Origin: an uncultured Lactobacillus sp. | GTDB taxonomy: Bacteria > Bacillota > Bacilli > Lactobacillales > Lactobacillaceae | Assembly (NCBI GenBank): GCA_937916845.1 | Contig: CALFSK010000076.1 | Span: 1 to 48,644, forward strand | Reading direction: 5' to 3' | DNA: 48,644 nt | Shown here: piece by piece, positions 17,488 through 26,853 of the stretch | Numbering within the stretch: the stretch's first letter is position 1 | Layout: the number at the start of each line of letters is the position of its first letter | The notes under the pieces: generated by a model | What the model was told of the DNA's origin: nothing | The model's database searches: none | Seen by the model: only the letters and a program-made list of their open reading frames with translations | Program-made: the position numbers and the translations under genes

Positions 17488-17521
17488 AGCTGACCTGATC
17501 TGAAGATTGGGTCGGCTTTTT
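17488..17521 (+). terminator. Terminator after the 94-residue gene
   Basis: AGCTGACC pairs with GGGTCGGCT around a bulged loop, followed by TTTTTGTTT. Confidence 0.8.
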
Positions 17522-17550
17522 GTTTGGTTAGGTCCCGCGTCTGGTTTGAA

Positions 17551-17580
17551 TTGAAATGTCAACGACGCTTATTATATAAT
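17551..17580 (+). promoter_or_regulatory. Promoter of prmA
   Basis: TTGAAA (17551-17556), 18-base spacer, TATAAT (17575-17580). Confidence 0.7.
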
Positions 17581-17593
17581 GGCTAAGCATGCG

Positions 17594-17623
17594 GCGCATC
17601 CGTAGTATTAGTTACGGGTGCGC
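17594..17623 (+). promoter_or_regulatory. Hairpin at the 5' end of the prmA transcript
   Basis: GCGCATCCGTA pairs with TACGGGTGCGC (with a G-U pair) around a short loop. It begins within about ten bases of the expected transcript start and is not followed by a T-run, so it is not a terminator. It may protect the 5' end or bind a regulator. Confidence 0.5.
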
Positions 17624-17662
17624 GAACGGAATCGTTAATCAGTATTTAATGGAGGAATTTAA

Positions 17663-18613
17663 ATGAAGTGGACTGAAGTTACAGTTAGTACCTCGAATGC
17701 GGCTGTGGAAGCTGTTTCTAACATCTTAATGGAGGCTGGTGCCAGTGGTGTCAAAATCGATGATGCCTTAGATTATCAAAACTTGAAGCCTGACCGTTAC
17801 GGTGAAATCATTGATTTAGATACGATTCCACACATTACGAGTGGTGCCGAGATCTCAGCGTATTTTCCAGAAACAGTCTTTGTTCCGGAAATCTTGCCAA
17901 CCATTAAGCAACGGGTTGCTAAGTTAGCTGAGTACGGCTTGGACCCAGAACCAGGGACGGTCAGTATGGCGGCCATTTCTGATGAAAACTGGGCAACGGC
18001 TTGGAAAAAGTATTACCATCCAGTGCGGGTCACGCGGTATTTAACGATCGTGCCTAGCTGGGAAAGCTACACGGCAACCCAACCTGGTGAAGAAGTCATC
18101 AAACTAGATCCCGGGATGGCCTTTGGGACGGGGACTCACCCGACCACTAAGCTGTCGCTGCAAGGATTGGAAACGGTCATTAACGGTGGCGAACACCTGA
18201 TTGACGTGGGAACTGGCTCGGGCGTTTTAAGTATTGCGGCCAAAGCAATGGGCGTCGGTGACGTGGAAGCTTACGATTTGGATGACGTGGCCGTCCGTTC
18301 TGCACAGGCGAACTTAGATTTGAACCCCGTTGCTAAGGACATAAAAGTCGCGGCAAACGACTTATTAAAGGGGATTCATACCCAAGCTGACATTATTGTG
18401 GCGAATATCTTAGCAGAAATTATCATTCCGCTCGTTCCGCAAGCCAAGGCTAACTTAAAGCGTGGTGGCTACTTCATTACGTCGGGGATTATTGATGATA
18501 AGTTCCAGACGGTCATGGACGCCATTTTAGCAGCTGGGTTTAAAATTACCCAGCATACCCAAATGGGTGATTGGCACAGTATTGTGGCGTACTTGCCGAC
18601 TGATGAAGATTAG
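17663..18613 (+). CDS. prmA: Ribosomal protein L11 methyltransferase PrmA
   Basis: This 316-residue cytoplasmic enzyme uses S-adenosylmethionine to trimethylate L11. The N-terminal substrate-recognition domain is followed by a linker and a class I methyltransferase domain, with the SAM motif [13 protein letters not shown] at about residues 177-189 and the PrmA-type NILAEII motif (the N-P-P-Y equivalent). [16 protein letters not shown] is also characteristic. The ATG follows GGAGG. rsmE starts 13 bases downstream, so the two form an rRNA/ribosome modification operon. Confidence 0.97.
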   Translation: MKWTEVTVSTSNAAVEAVSNILMEAGASGVKIDDALDYQNLKPDRYGEIIDLDTIPHITSGAEISAYFPETVFVPEILPTIKQRVAKLAEYGLDPEPGTVSMAAISDENWATAWKKYYHPVRVTRYLTIVPSWESYTATQPGEEVIKLDPGMAFGTGTHPTTKLSLQGLETVINGGEHLIDVGTGSGVLSIAAKAMGVGDVEAYDLDDVAVRSAQANLDLNPVAKDIKVAANDLLKGIHTQADIIVANILAEIIIPLVPQAKANLKRGGYFITSGIIDDKFQTVMDAILAAGFKITQHTQMGDWHSIVAYLPTDED

Positions 18614-18625
18614 CGAGGGATTATA

Positions 18626-19378
18626 ATGCAACGATACTTTTTAAATGAATCCGTGCCGACGACCGTTGGGCAGACGTTTGCCGTGCCGACGGATAGCGTC
18701 AAACACTGGGTCAAAGTGATGCGCGCTCAGCCCGGGGATGCCGCCGAATTTGTGACGGTTGAACATGCCGTCTTAGTGGCCAAACTGGTTGCGACGGATG
18801 GTCGTGACGCGACGGCGCAGGTCGTCAGTGTTCAGCAACCCCAAGTTGAATTACCCTTGCCAGTGACGATTGCGTGCGGCTTATCCAAAGGTGATAAGCC
18901 AGAACAGATCGTTCAGCGTGGGACTGAGCTAGGTGCGAGTGCTTTCGTCTTCTTTGACAGTCAGTGGGCGGTTGCAAAGTGGGCAGCCAATAAACGCGAT
19001 CGCAAACTAGCCCGGCTAGCGAAAATCGCTCAGGGTGCGGCGGAACAGTCGCACCGCACGATGATTCCAACGGTCAGTTACGAAGCTAACCTCGCACAGT
19101 TGCTCACGAACGTCTCGTACGACGCTGGCGTCGTTGCTTGGGAGGAATCGGCCAAGCAGGGTGAAAGTAGTCAGTTAGTTCAAACGTTAAAACAAATGAC
19201 GCCACCACAACGCTTATTGGCAATCTTTGGTCCGGAAGGCGGTTTAACGCCGGATGAGGTCAGTCAAATACAGGCTGCTGGTGTGACGGCGGTCGGTTTG
19301 GGACCACGGATCATGCGGGCTGAAACCGCGCCGCTTTACTTGTTAAGTAGCGTTTCTTTTTGGTGCGAACTAGTGTAA
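18626..19378 (+). CDS. rsmE: 16S rRNA m3U1498 methyltransferase RsmE
   Basis: A 250-residue SPOUT-class enzyme that methylates U1498 of 16S rRNA with S-adenosylmethionine. It has an N-terminal PUA-like RNA-binding domain and a C-terminal knotted domain with the typical GPEGGLTPDEV and LGPRIMRAETAPL motifs that form the cofactor site. Length is typical. It follows prmA by 13 bases and shares its promoter. Confidence 0.97.
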   Translation: MQRYFLNESVPTTVGQTFAVPTDSVKHWVKVMRAQPGDAAEFVTVEHAVLVAKLVATDGRDATAQVVSVQQPQVELPLPVTIACGLSKGDKPEQIVQRGTELGASAFVFFDSQWAVAKWAANKRDRKLARLAKIAQGAAEQSHRTMIPTVSYEANLAQLLTNVSYDAGVVAWEESAKQGESSQLVQTLKQMTPPQRLLAIFGPEGGLTPDEVSQIQAAGVTAVGLGPRIMRAETAPLYLLSSVSFWCELV

Positions 19379-19448
19379 TTTAATGGCTGGTGGTGTACAA
19401 TAAATAATCATAGTCATTTAGCAATTAAGCGTAAGTGAGGGAGTTAGT

Positions 19449-19778
19449 TTGACGGAGAAGTTTCTTAAATACAGTGGTCAGTATTGGCTCATTGCGTTTG
19501 TCGTTGGGGTGGTATTACCGTGGGGCTTGAAGCTTGTGGGTATCAGTCGCTTTCATCAGATCGTGTGGCTGTTATTCGTGATGGACTTCGTCTTAGCGGC
19601 AGTCGTTGGTTGGTTGATTCGTAAATCCGTACGGACGGGATGGCTAGTATGGTTATTTCCAGTCTTCTGTTTTGTCGGGTTGTACCTATTTTTCCCAACC
19701 TATGTCTATTATTTGGCATTAGTCGATCTAGGCATCTCTTACTTAGCATACGGGTTGACCGCACCTCGCGAAGATTAG
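19449..19778 (+). CDS. Small membrane protein of unknown function
   Basis: A 109-residue integral membrane protein with about four hydrophobic segments (residues 12-32, 38-57, 64-80, 83-102) and an RKSVRTG loop between the second and third. The TTG start follows GTGAGGGAG at a normal distance. I do not recognise a family. It lies between rsmE and rel and has its own terminator. Confidence 0.7.
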   Translation: MTEKFLKYSGQYWLIAFVVGVVLPWGLKLVGISRFHQIVWLLFVMDFVLAAVVGWLIRKSVRTGWLVWLFPVFCFVGLYLFFPTYVYYLALVDLGISYLAYGLTAPRED

Positions 19779-19794
19779 TGTAAAACCGGTCACT

Positions 19795-19828
19795 AAGGCA
19801 CGTTGGGTGAATAACTGACGTGCCTTTT
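19795..19828 (+). terminator. Terminator before rel
   Basis: AAGGCACGT pairs with ACGTGCCTT, followed by TTTATG. Confidence 0.8.
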
Positions 19829-19865
19829 ATGCAATTATAATTCTGTGGAAGTCGTGGTGATATGA

Positions 19866-22130
19866 ATGCCAAAACAACCTACTTGGACGGCTCAAGACGT
19901 CCTTAATATGGTTCAAGATTATATGAATGAAGATCACGTGGCGCTCGTAAAGCGGGCGTGCGATTTTGCAACCTACGTTCACCGTGACCAGTATCGTCAG
20001 TCCAGTGAACCTTATATTATGCATCCGATTCAGGTCGCAGGAATCTTAGCTGAGTTAAAAATGGATCCGGAGACCGTTGCGTCTGGGTTTTTACACGATG
20101 TCGTTGAAGATACCGGTGTGACGCTCGGAGATGTCGAAGAATTATTCGGTAAAGACGTCGCGGTCATCGTGGACGGCGTGACGAAGCTGGGTAAGATCCG
20201 GTATAAATCCAATAAGGAACAGTTAGCTGAGAACCACCGGAAACTGTTGCTAGCGATGTCCAAAGATATTCGGGTCATGATCGTTAAACTTGCGGACCGG
20301 TTGCATAATATGCGGACACTTCAGCATTTGCGCCCGGATAAGCAGCGCCGAATTGCAAATGAAACGTTGGAAATTTACGCCCCAATTGCTGATCGTTTAG
20401 GGATCAGTACGATTAAGTGGGAACTGGAAGATATTTCGTTGCGGTATTTAAATCCACAACAGTATTACCGGATCGTTCACTTGATGAACTCGCGGCGTGA
20501 AGACCGTGAAAAGTACATCGAAATCGCAATTCAAGATATTAAAGAAGCTTTGACGGATTTAGAATTACCGGATGCGGAAATCTATGGCCGGCCGAAGCAT
20601 ATTTATTCGATTTATAAGAAGATGCGGGACAAGCATAAGCAGTTCAGTCAAATGTACGACTTGTTAGCAATTCGGGTCGTGGTTGATTCCATTAAGGATT
20701 GTTACGCCGTTTTGGGTGCCATCCATACCCAGTGGAAACCAATGCCTGGTCGGTTTAAAGACTACATTGCGATGCCTAAGGCCAATATGTATCAGTCCCT
20801 GCACACGACCGTTGTGGGTCCTGAAGGTAAGCCTTTGGAGATTCAGATTCGGACGTTTGAAATGCACCGGGTCGCTGAATATGGGGTTGCTGCGCACTGG
20901 GCTTACAAAGAAGGTAAACGGGATGAAGTTCAAGCCACTCAGTCTGGCAATAAGCTAAACTTAGTCAAAGAGATTATTGAACTACAAGACGAAAGTAAAG
21001 ACGCTGCGGACTTTATGGAAGGCGTTAAGGGCGACCTCTTTAGTGACCGGGTCTACGCGTTTACCCCTAAGGGTGACGTGACCGAATTGCCAAAGGGTGC
21101 CGGCCCACTGGATATGGCTTACTCCATCCATACTGAAGTTGGGAACCATACGACGGGTGCCAAGGTCAACGGGAAAATCGTGCCGTTGGATTACCAGATA
21201 AAAAATGGTGACATCGTCGATATTTTGACGTCAACGAGTTCGACGGGACCAAGCCGTGACTGGCAGAAGCTTGTTTATACCCGCCGTGCACGCAATAAGA
21301 TCAAACAATTTTTCCGGAATGCTGATCGGGAAGAAAACATTGTCACTGGACACGAATTACTAGAGAAGCAGTTACGTGAATTTGAATTTAATCCTAAGAC
21401 GATTATGACTAAGGATAAACTCGATGCTGTCGCTAAGAAGATGCACTATGCCGGCGAGGATGACTTATTCGCTGCGTTGGGTTTTGGTGACATACAGCCG
21501 GTTGGAATAGCTAATCGGCTAACGAGTGACGTTCGCAAGCAACGTGAAGCTGATCGGCAGCGTGAACGTGAAGAAGCAATTTTAGCTGAACCGACCGAAC
21601 AGTCGCCAAAGAAGAAAACCAAAGAAAAATCAGAAGATCATGATAAAAAAGATAAGAAACGACAAAAAGTTTCGTCCTCTGGTGGGGTTATTATTCAAGG
21701 CGTCGATAATTTGTTGGTTCGCTTGAGTCATTGTTGTTCGCCAATTCCGGGTGATGAGATCGTTGGGTACATCACTAAGGGCCGGGGCGTCTCCGTCCAC
21801 CGGGTTGAATGTCCGAACGTGCGAAGTGCTGAAGCGCAAGGCGAACGGCTCATCGATGTGCAATGGGAAGACGTTGAGGGCGACCGCACGAACTATAATT
21901 CTGACCTAGAGATTCAGGGTTATAACCGGAACGGGATGTTAAATGACGTCTTAAAAGTCATCAATAACAATACGAAGTTTTTGACCAACGTTAACGGAAA
22001 AGTTGACCATAACAAGATGGTGATTATCAGTGTTTCTTTGGGGGTTCGTAACTTGGACCATTTACAACGGATTATTGATAGCTTGAAGAACGTTCAAGAC
22101 CTCTACGTCGTTGAACGGAAACTATCTTAG
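19866..22130 (+). CDS. rel: Bifunctional (p)ppGpp synthetase/hydrolase Rel
   Basis: This 754-residue long RelA/SpoT homologue makes and degrades the stringent-response alarmones at the ribosome. The N-terminal HD hydrolase is intact (His 53; HD at 77-78; ED at 81-82), so it should hydrolyse ppGpp. The synthetase region ([26 protein letters not shown]) follows, then TGS ([19 protein letters not shown]), the helical domain, a zinc-finger-type stretch ([13 protein letters not shown]) and a C-terminal ACT domain. A highly charged Lys/Glu/Asp linker occupies about residues 555-610. The start site is weak (GTGGTGAT). Confidence 0.97.
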   Translation: MPKQPTWTAQDVLNMVQDYMNEDHVALVKRACDFATYVHRDQYRQSSEPYIMHPIQVAGILAELKMDPETVASGFLHDVVEDTGVTLGDVEELFGKDVAVIVDGVTKLGKIRYKSNKEQLAENHRKLLLAMSKDIRVMIVKLADRLHNMRTLQHLRPDKQRRIANETLEIYAPIADRLGISTIKWELEDISLRYLNPQQYYRIVHLMNSRREDREKYIEIAIQDIKEALTDLELPDAEIYGRPKHIYSIYKKMRDKHKQFSQMYDLLAIRVVVDSIKDCYAVLGAIHTQWKPMPGRFKDYIAMPKANMYQSLHTTVVGPEGKPLEIQIRTFEMHRVAEYGVAAHWAYKEGKRDEVQATQSGNKLNLVKEIIELQDESKDAADFMEGVKGDLFSDRVYAFTPKGDVTELPKGAGPLDMAYSIHTEVGNHTTGAKVNGKIVPLDYQIKNGDIVDILTSTSSTGPSRDWQKLVYTRRARNKIKQFFRNADREENIVTGHELLEKQLREFEFNPKTIMTKDKLDAVAKKMHYAGEDDLFAALGFGDIQPVGIANRLTSDVRKQREADRQREREEAILAEPTEQSPKKKTKEKSEDHDKKDKKRQKVSSSGGVIIQGVDNLLVRLSHCCSPIPGDEIVGYITKGRGVSVHRVECPNVRSAEAQGERLIDVQWEDVEGDRTNYNSDLEIQGYNRNGMLNDVLKVINNNTKFLTNVNGKVDHNKMVIISVSLGVRNLDHLQRIIDSLKNVQDLYVVERKLS

Positions 22131-22141
22131 GAGGACTGACA

Positions 22142-22588
22142 ATGCGCGTCATAGTACAACGTAGTCAGCAGGCCACGGTCACCATTGACGGCCAAGTTCG
22201 GGGTCAGATTGACCACGGCTTGGTATTGTTAGTCGGTTTTAAAGATGGTGATGGCCAGGCTGAGATTGACTATTTGGTACACAAGATTATCAATCTGCGA
22301 GTCTTTAGTGATGAGGCCGGCAAAATGAATTTGAACGTCCAGCAAGTCGGTGGTGCAATTTTATCGATTTCACAGTTTACGCTCTACGCCGATACGCGGC
22401 ATGGTAATCGACCTAGTTTTACGGATGCGGGTGATCCGCACGTGGCTAGTCAGTTGTACGATACATTTAATCAGCAATTAGCTGAAAACGGTGTGTCGGT
22501 TGCAACGGGTGAGTTCGGGGCCGATATGCAGGTTCAATTAGTTAACGATGGACCGGTGACAATTGTGTACGATACAGAACAAAAGTAA
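22142..22588 (+). CDS. dtd: D-aminoacyl-tRNA deacylase Dtd
   Basis: This 148-residue cytoplasmic proofreading enzyme removes D-amino acids (and glycine from mischarged tRNA) from tRNA. The catalytic [17 protein letters not shown] region and the NDGPVT cis-Gly-Pro motif are present. Length is standard. AGGAGG lies before the ATG, and the gene starts 12 bases after rel, the common Firmicute rel-dtd pairing. A terminator follows. Confidence 0.98.
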   Translation: MRVIVQRSQQATVTIDGQVRGQIDHGLVLLVGFKDGDGQAEIDYLVHKIINLRVFSDEAGKMNLNVQQVGGAILSISQFTLYADTRHGNRPSFTDAGDPHVASQLYDTFNQQLAENGVSVATGEFGADMQVQLVNDGPVTIVYDTEQK

Positions 22589-22591
22589 GTT

Positions 22592-22628
22592 AAAAGCTGA
22601 AAGCTCGCAATTGAGTTTTCAGCTTTTT
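22592..22628 (+). terminator. Terminator of rel-dtd
   Basis: AAAAGCTGAAAGCTC pairs with GAGTTTTCAGCTTTT around GCAATT. Confidence 0.85.
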
Positions 22629-22660
22629 GGTTATGACAATTAAATTTGGAGGCAATTGAA

Positions 22661-23284
22661 ATGCGAGAATTCTTATGGGACTTAGACGGGACGCTGTTGG
22701 ACACGTATCCAGCGATGGTCGCCGGTTTTCAGCGGGCCGTCACTAATCTAGGTGGGACGGTCGATCGGCAGGAAGTCTATACGATGATGCGACAGCACTC
22801 GGTGGGATACGCACAGGCTGAGATTGCGACCCGGTTTGGCTGGGACAAAGCCGTACTCAAGGCCGGTTATCAAAAGTATGAACCAATGCTCCAAGTAGCC
22901 CCGGCCGCGTTTGAGGGTGCTAAGGCAGTTTTGCAACGGGTCCAAGAAGTGGGTGGTCATAATTATTTGATGACGCACCGTGACCAGAGTGCGCAGCAGT
23001 ATTTGCAACGCACGGGGTTAGCAACGTATTTCACCGATGCGGTAACGGCGGCACAACCCTTCCCACGGAAACCAGACCCAGCGGCGTTAAACTACTTACT
23101 TGATAAGCACCACGTTGACCGTAAAGCAGCCGTGATGGTCGGTGACCGTAATTTGGATATTGAAGCGGGCTATAATGCTGGTATCGCGGGTTACTTGTTT
23201 GACTTGGACCACTTGATTGACGTGACTAGTCAGCCAGAAGTCCAAGTTGTTAGCTTAACGGACCTATTACCTTACGTGAAGTAA
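22661..23284 (+). CDS. HAD-family hydrolase, phosphoglycolate-phosphatase-like
   Basis: This 207-residue soluble phosphatase has motif I DLDGTLLDT, a helical cap, motif II MTHRD, the PFPRKPDP loop with the motif III lysine, and motif IV VGDRNLDIEAG. The upstream TTG at 22646 opens a slightly longer frame, but GGAGG at 22647-22651 fits the ATG at 22661. The substrate cannot be told from sequence; small sugar phosphates are usual for this subfamily. It converges on the next minus-strand gene with only eight bases between the stops. Confidence 0.88.
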   Translation: MREFLWDLDGTLLDTYPAMVAGFQRAVTNLGGTVDRQEVYTMMRQHSVGYAQAEIATRFGWDKAVLKAGYQKYEPMLQVAPAAFEGAKAVLQRVQEVGGHNYLMTHRDQSAQQYLQRTGLATYFTDAVTAAQPFPRKPDPAALNYLLDKHHVDRKAAVMVGDRNLDIEAGYNAGIAGYLFDLDHLIDVTSQPEVQVVSLTDLLPYVK

Positions 23285-23292
23285 GTTTCGGG

Positions 23293-24135
23293 TTAATAGC
23301 GCTGTAAAATTCGGTCGACGGCGGGACCGTAAGTTTCACCAAACAAATTGAGGTGCGCTAATAAATAGTAGAGCTGATACTGTGGTAACCGTTCTTCAAA
23401 TCCGGGTGCGAACGGGTAAACTTGTTGGTAACCGGCATAAAAGTCGTCGTCAAAGCCCCCGAAGATCGTCGTCATCGCGAGGTCCATTTCCCGGTCACCA
23501 TAAAAGATGTCGGGGTCAATTAAGGCCGGGGTACCGGTGGCTGTAAATAGATAGTTGCCCGACCACAAATCACCATGTAGCAAACTAGGTTGTACGGTTT
23601 GCATGTGTTTTTCTACTAGCAGTTGTTGCCGGAGTCGCTGGTAGTGGTCGTCACGGACAGTTGACCATAAACCTTGTTTTTGCGCCAACTTGACTAATAC
23701 ATCAAGTCGTTGCTGTGTATAAAAAGTCGCCCAATTTGTTTGCCACTGATTATATTTTGGAATCTTACCGACTGTAAAATCGTGGTCCAAGCCGAAGCGG
23801 GGGGCGTGTTGTTGATGCACCCGTGCCACGGCCTGTCCCAACTCAAATTGACTGCCGTCACCACTTGTTAACCAGCTGAGTAGAAGGAAACCGTCACCGT
23901 TGATGGTACCGGTGGCGATTACCTTAGGCGTGGTTACGACGGCCCCAAGCTTGTTTAAGCCCGCAACTTCGTGACTGAAGAAGGCCACGCCACGCTGGGG
24001 CTGGACCTTAAGAAAGTAACGGGTCTGATTCGTTTGAACGGCGTAAGCGGCGTTAATATCGCCACCACTGACGGGTGTGACAGCTTTAATATTAGTTAAC
24101 GGTAATTGCGCTAACCAAGCTTTTGATAATGACAT
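23293..24135 (-). CDS. Fructosamine-kinase-family protein
   Basis: This 280-residue soluble kinase-fold protein belongs to the fructosamine/ketosamine-3-kinase family. It has the catalytic loop LLHGDLWSGN (HGD at 187-189) and the metal-binding aspartate in ALIDPDIFYGDREMDLAM (Asp 207), plus GGDIN near the N-terminus. Bacterial members phosphorylate ribulosamine- or fructosamine-type protein adducts and so help deglycation, but the substrate here is inferred. The ATG follows AAGGGG. No terminator is visible in the eight-base gap to the convergent phosphatase gene. Confidence 0.88.
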   Translation of the reverse strand: MSLSKAWLAQLPLTNIKAVTPVSGGDINAAYAVQTNQTRYFLKVQPQRGVAFFSHEVAGLNKLGAVVTTPKVIATGTINGDGFLLLSWLTSGDGSQFELGQAVARVHQQHAPRFGLDHDFTVGKIPKYNQWQTNWATFYTQQRLDVLVKLAQKQGLWSTVRDDHYQRLRQQLLVEKHMQTVQPSLLHGDLWSGNYLFTATGTPALIDPDIFYGDREMDLAMTTIFGGFDDDFYAGYQQVYPFAPGFEERLPQYQLYYLLAHLNLFGETYGPAVDRILQRY

Positions 24136-24253
24136 TTTAAATAACCCCTTTTAGATTGTTGTAACACGAAAACCGGGTATTGCGAATAGAACTGTTATAA
24201 ATTTAACGTGATAGCGCCGTGCTAATTCTGGATATCAATGAAGTTCCAAGACC

Positions 24254-24297
24254 AAAAAAACACCGCAGAAATATTAGATTTCCGAGGTGTTTTTTTA
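24254..24297 (-). terminator. Terminator of the amidase gene
   Basis: ACACC-x3-AGAAAT pairs with ATTTC-x3-GGTGT, with A-runs and T-runs on both sides. It should stop minus-strand transcripts from the amidase. Confidence 0.75.
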
Positions 24298-24319
24298 TCC
24301 GATTACGATTAAGAGAAAA

Positions 24320-25168
24320 TCATTGGTTGGCGAAATAAGTCGTGAGGCCGGCGTACACGGCGTGAGCTACCTCGTTAGGGTATTGGCTAGAGCTGATGGT
24401 CTTAAAGTCTGACTTATCATTGATATAGCCTAATTCCATGAGGACGGCCGGAACTGAATTGTCGCGAATGACTAGGAAGTCCCCAAAGTCAACGCCCTTG
24501 CTTTGGATCGGTAACGTCGAAGCATTCTTACTAAGGTCATTAGCAAGCGTCAATGAATTTGCCTTATGGTAATAGTAAGTTGTAATACCAGAAGCCTGGT
24601 TCTTTTCGGGCGAACTGTCAAAGTGGAAACTGATAAAAGCATCCGCGTGAAGCTTATTGGCAATTGCGGGCCGGGCACTCAGACCAACGTATTCGTCACT
24701 GTCACGAGTCATGACGACGTGAGCCCCCGCAGCCCGTAACCGTTTGGCAACGACCTTAGCGACGCGCAGCGTATACGTTTTTTCCATTTTCCCCTGACTG
24801 GAGAGTGCGCCGGAATCGGAGCCCCCGTGGCCGGGATCGAGGACGATGGTGGCTTCGGAAATTTTGGTCGTCCGCGTTAATTGGGTGTTGTGTTCGTTGA
24901 CGAGCCAGCTGGCAATCCAGCCAAACTTATGATCCGCATAACGAACATATAGCCAGTTATTTTTGCGCTTAATAATGTGAACTTTGGTCCCTTTGGTCGT
25001 AGCGTCCGCAATGGCGTAGCTCATTCCGGGACCTTGGCGAATATTAACGTTTGCGATGTTCACCGTAGCGGTATTGTTCGTGGCGAGTAAAACCACAAAT
25101 CCGACCACGAGTCCGATGAAGACCAGCGAAACGGTTATTTGGCGCCAAAATTTTTTTAACACTTGCAT
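24320..25168 (-). CDS. N-acetylmuramoyl-L-alanine amidase (SH3b + Amidase_3)
   Basis: This 282-residue cell-wall hydrolase cleaves the bond between N-acetylmuramic acid and the stem peptide. It has an N-terminal membrane anchor (residues 11-30), an SH3b wall-binding domain (about 35-92: VNIRQGPGMSY, GWIASWLV) and a zinc-dependent Amidase_3 domain with all ligands visible: DPGHGG (His 114), Glu 129, FHFDSS (His 182) and the catalytic MELGYI (Glu 245). The anchor suggests it stays on the membrane surface. It is transcribed away from hisS. Confidence 0.93.
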   Translation of the reverse strand: MQVLKKFWRQITVSLVFIGLVVGFVVLLATNNTATVNIANVNIRQGPGMSYAIADATTKGTKVHIIKRKNNWLYVRYADHKFGWIASWLVNEHNTQLTRTTKISEATIVLDPGHGGSDSGALSSQGKMEKTYTLRVAKVVAKRLRAAGAHVVMTRDSDEYVGLSARPAIANKLHADAFISFHFDSSPEKNQASGITTYYYHKANSLTLANDLSKNASTLPIQSKGVDFGDFLVIRDNSVPAVLMELGYINDKSDFKTISSSQYPNEVAHAVYAGLTTYFANQ

Positions 25169-25220
25169 GAATAGGTCACCAACTAAATTTAGTAATTGCG
25201 TTCTTCAGAATACTTTACCC

Positions 25221-25229
25221 AGTATACCA
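25221..25229 (-). promoter_or_regulatory. Extended -10 promoter of the amidase gene
   Basis: On the minus strand TGG precedes TATACT. There is no good -35 at 17 bases, so an extended -10 promoter is most likely. Confidence 0.5.
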
Positions 25230-25276
25230 AAAAAATGATTTTTCGGCGGTAATTGCCATTATTTTACGAGCATCAG

Positions 25277-25305
25277 TTGACATTTTGGCGGTTTTCGTGT
25301 AGTTT
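25277..25305 (+). promoter_or_regulatory. Putative promoter of the hisS-aspS operon
   Basis: TTGACA (25277-25282), 17-base spacer, TAGTTT (25300-25305). The -35 is perfect and the -10 weak. It lies about 25 bases before the T-box base helix. Confidence 0.6.
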
Positions 25306-25329
25306 TAATCGTAAGTTAATAAATCGACC

Positions 25330-25527
25330 GCAGAGAAAGTAAGAGCATTGTGCAACGCGTTAATCAGAGACCGGTAGTGCTGAGAATTCCGGATTGCGAG
25401 CAATGAGGAGACGCTTTTGAGGTGAACGGAACGTTCCGCCTGTGATTACAGACGTTATCAGATAGTACTCATAAAGGTGGTACCGCGCTAAAAGCGCCCT
25501 TGATTATATTCAGGGGCGCTTTTTTTG
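25330..25527 (+). promoter_or_regulatory. T-box riboswitch of hisS-aspS
   Basis: The leader has all T-box parts: stem I with the AGTAA motif (about 25338), the AGAGA/CCGG distal helix (25366-25392), the T-box AGGTGGTACCGCG (25475-25487) and a terminator (AGCGCCC/GGGCGCT plus T-run, 25493-25527). Lower helix GAAAG (25335-25339) pairs with CTTTT (25414-25418), and CATTG (25346-25350) pairs with CAATG (25401-25405). The loop between them reads AGGAGACG, placing GAC (25410-25412) as specifier. That is an aspartate codon; no histidine codon lies in the loop. Confidence 0.93.
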
Positions 25528-25556
25528 TCGATTTGATTAGAAGGAGGAAGTAACTA

Positions 25557-26840
25557 ATGAGATACCAACGGCCAAAGGGCACCGCAGATATTTTACCCGG
25601 TGACAGTGAAAAGTGGCAGTACGTTGAACAAACGGCTCGCGACTTATTTAAGACCTATCAATTTAAAGAAATTCGCACGCCAATGTTTGAAAACTTTGAA
25701 GTTTTCTCACGTTCGGCTGGTGACACATCCGATATTGTGACTAAGGAAATGTACGATTTTCACGACAAGGGTGACCGGCACGTCACGCTCCGGCCAGAAG
25801 GTACGGCTGGTGTTGTCCGTGCTTTCGTGGAAAATAAATTATACGGCCCACAAGTTTTAAAGCCTTATAAGGTTTATTACATGGGACCAATGTTCCGTTA
25901 CGAACGGCCCCAATCAGGTCGGCTCCGTGAATTCCACCAATTAGGTGTGGAAGCTTTTGGGAGTGAAAGCGCCGCGTTAGACGTTGAGGTCATTGCAATG
26001 GGCTATAACTTACTTAAAAAGTTTGGCTTGAACGACTTAAAACTGGCCATCAATACGTTGGGGGATCAACAAACGCGTGATGATTATCGGCAAGCGTTGA
26101 TCGATTACCTGGAACCACACTTTGAAGAACTAAGTGATGATTCCAAGGAACGGTTACACAAAAACCCATTGCGGGTCTTAGATAGTAAGGCACCAGAAGA
26201 TCAGAAGTTTGTGGCGGACGCCCCTTCAATTCTGGATTACTTAACGCCAGAAGCTAAGGACCACTTTGACCAAGCGAAAGCTTACTTGGAAGCTTTAGAC
26301 ATTCCTTATGAAGTTGACGCGACGATGGTACGTGGGCTGGATTATTATAACCATACGATTTTTGAAATCATGACGAACTCGAAGTCACTTGGCCAAGGTT
26401 ACACGACGATTTGTGCCGGTGGCCGTTACAACGGGCTAGTTAAAGAACTCGGTGGTCCAGAAGTCTCTGGTGTCGGGTTTGGCCTTGGGGTTGAGCGGCT
26501 GTTGGTCTTAATGGACGCTGAAAACGTGGCTGTTCCAACGGATGATTCGTTGGACGTTTACGTTGTTGGTATTGGTGAAACTGCCAGCGCCACGACCCTT
26601 AAGTTAGTTCAAGCTGTCCGGGAAGCTGGTTTCACGGCTGAACGGGATTACTTGGATCGCAAACCGAAAGCACAATTCAAGAGTGCGGACCGGCTGAATG
26701 CGCGTTATACGATGACGGTTGGCGAAACCGAAATGGCCGATCAAGTCGTAAATATGAAGGAAATGGCAACTGGTGAAGAACGCCAAGTTGCCATGGCCGA
26801 TATTTTTAACCATGTTGATCAAATTTTAACTAGCAAATAA
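25557..26840 (+). CDS. hisS: Histidine--tRNA ligase
   Basis: This 427-residue class II synthetase charges tRNA-His. Motif 2 ([17 protein letters not shown]), the HisRS-specific histidine motif ([12 protein letters not shown]) and class II motif 3 ([11 protein letters not shown]) are present, followed by the anticodon-binding domain. AGGAGGAAG lies before the ATG. aspS follows by 13 bases, so both are under the T-box. Confidence 0.98.
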   Translation: MRYQRPKGTADILPGDSEKWQYVEQTARDLFKTYQFKEIRTPMFENFEVFSRSAGDTSDIVTKEMYDFHDKGDRHVTLRPEGTAGVVRAFVENKLYGPQVLKPYKVYYMGPMFRYERPQSGRLREFHQLGVEAFGSESAALDVEVIAMGYNLLKKFGLNDLKLAINTLGDQQTRDDYRQALIDYLEPHFEELSDDSKERLHKNPLRVLDSKAPEDQKFVADAPSILDYLTPEAKDHFDQAKAYLEALDIPYEVDATMVRGLDYYNHTIFEIMTNSKSLGQGYTTICAGGRYNGLVKELGGPEVSGVGFGLGVERLLVLMDAENVAVPTDDSLDVYVVGIGETASATTLKLVQAVREAGFTAERDYLDRKPKAQFKSADRLNARYTMTVGETEMADQVVNMKEMATGEERQVAMADIFNHVDQILTSK

Positions 26841-26853
26841 GGAGGAATTTTTA

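Noticed and set aside
25330..25527. Histidine-specific T-box
   Set aside because: The gene order suggests it, but neither the specifier loop nor the UGGU bulge fits tRNA-His.
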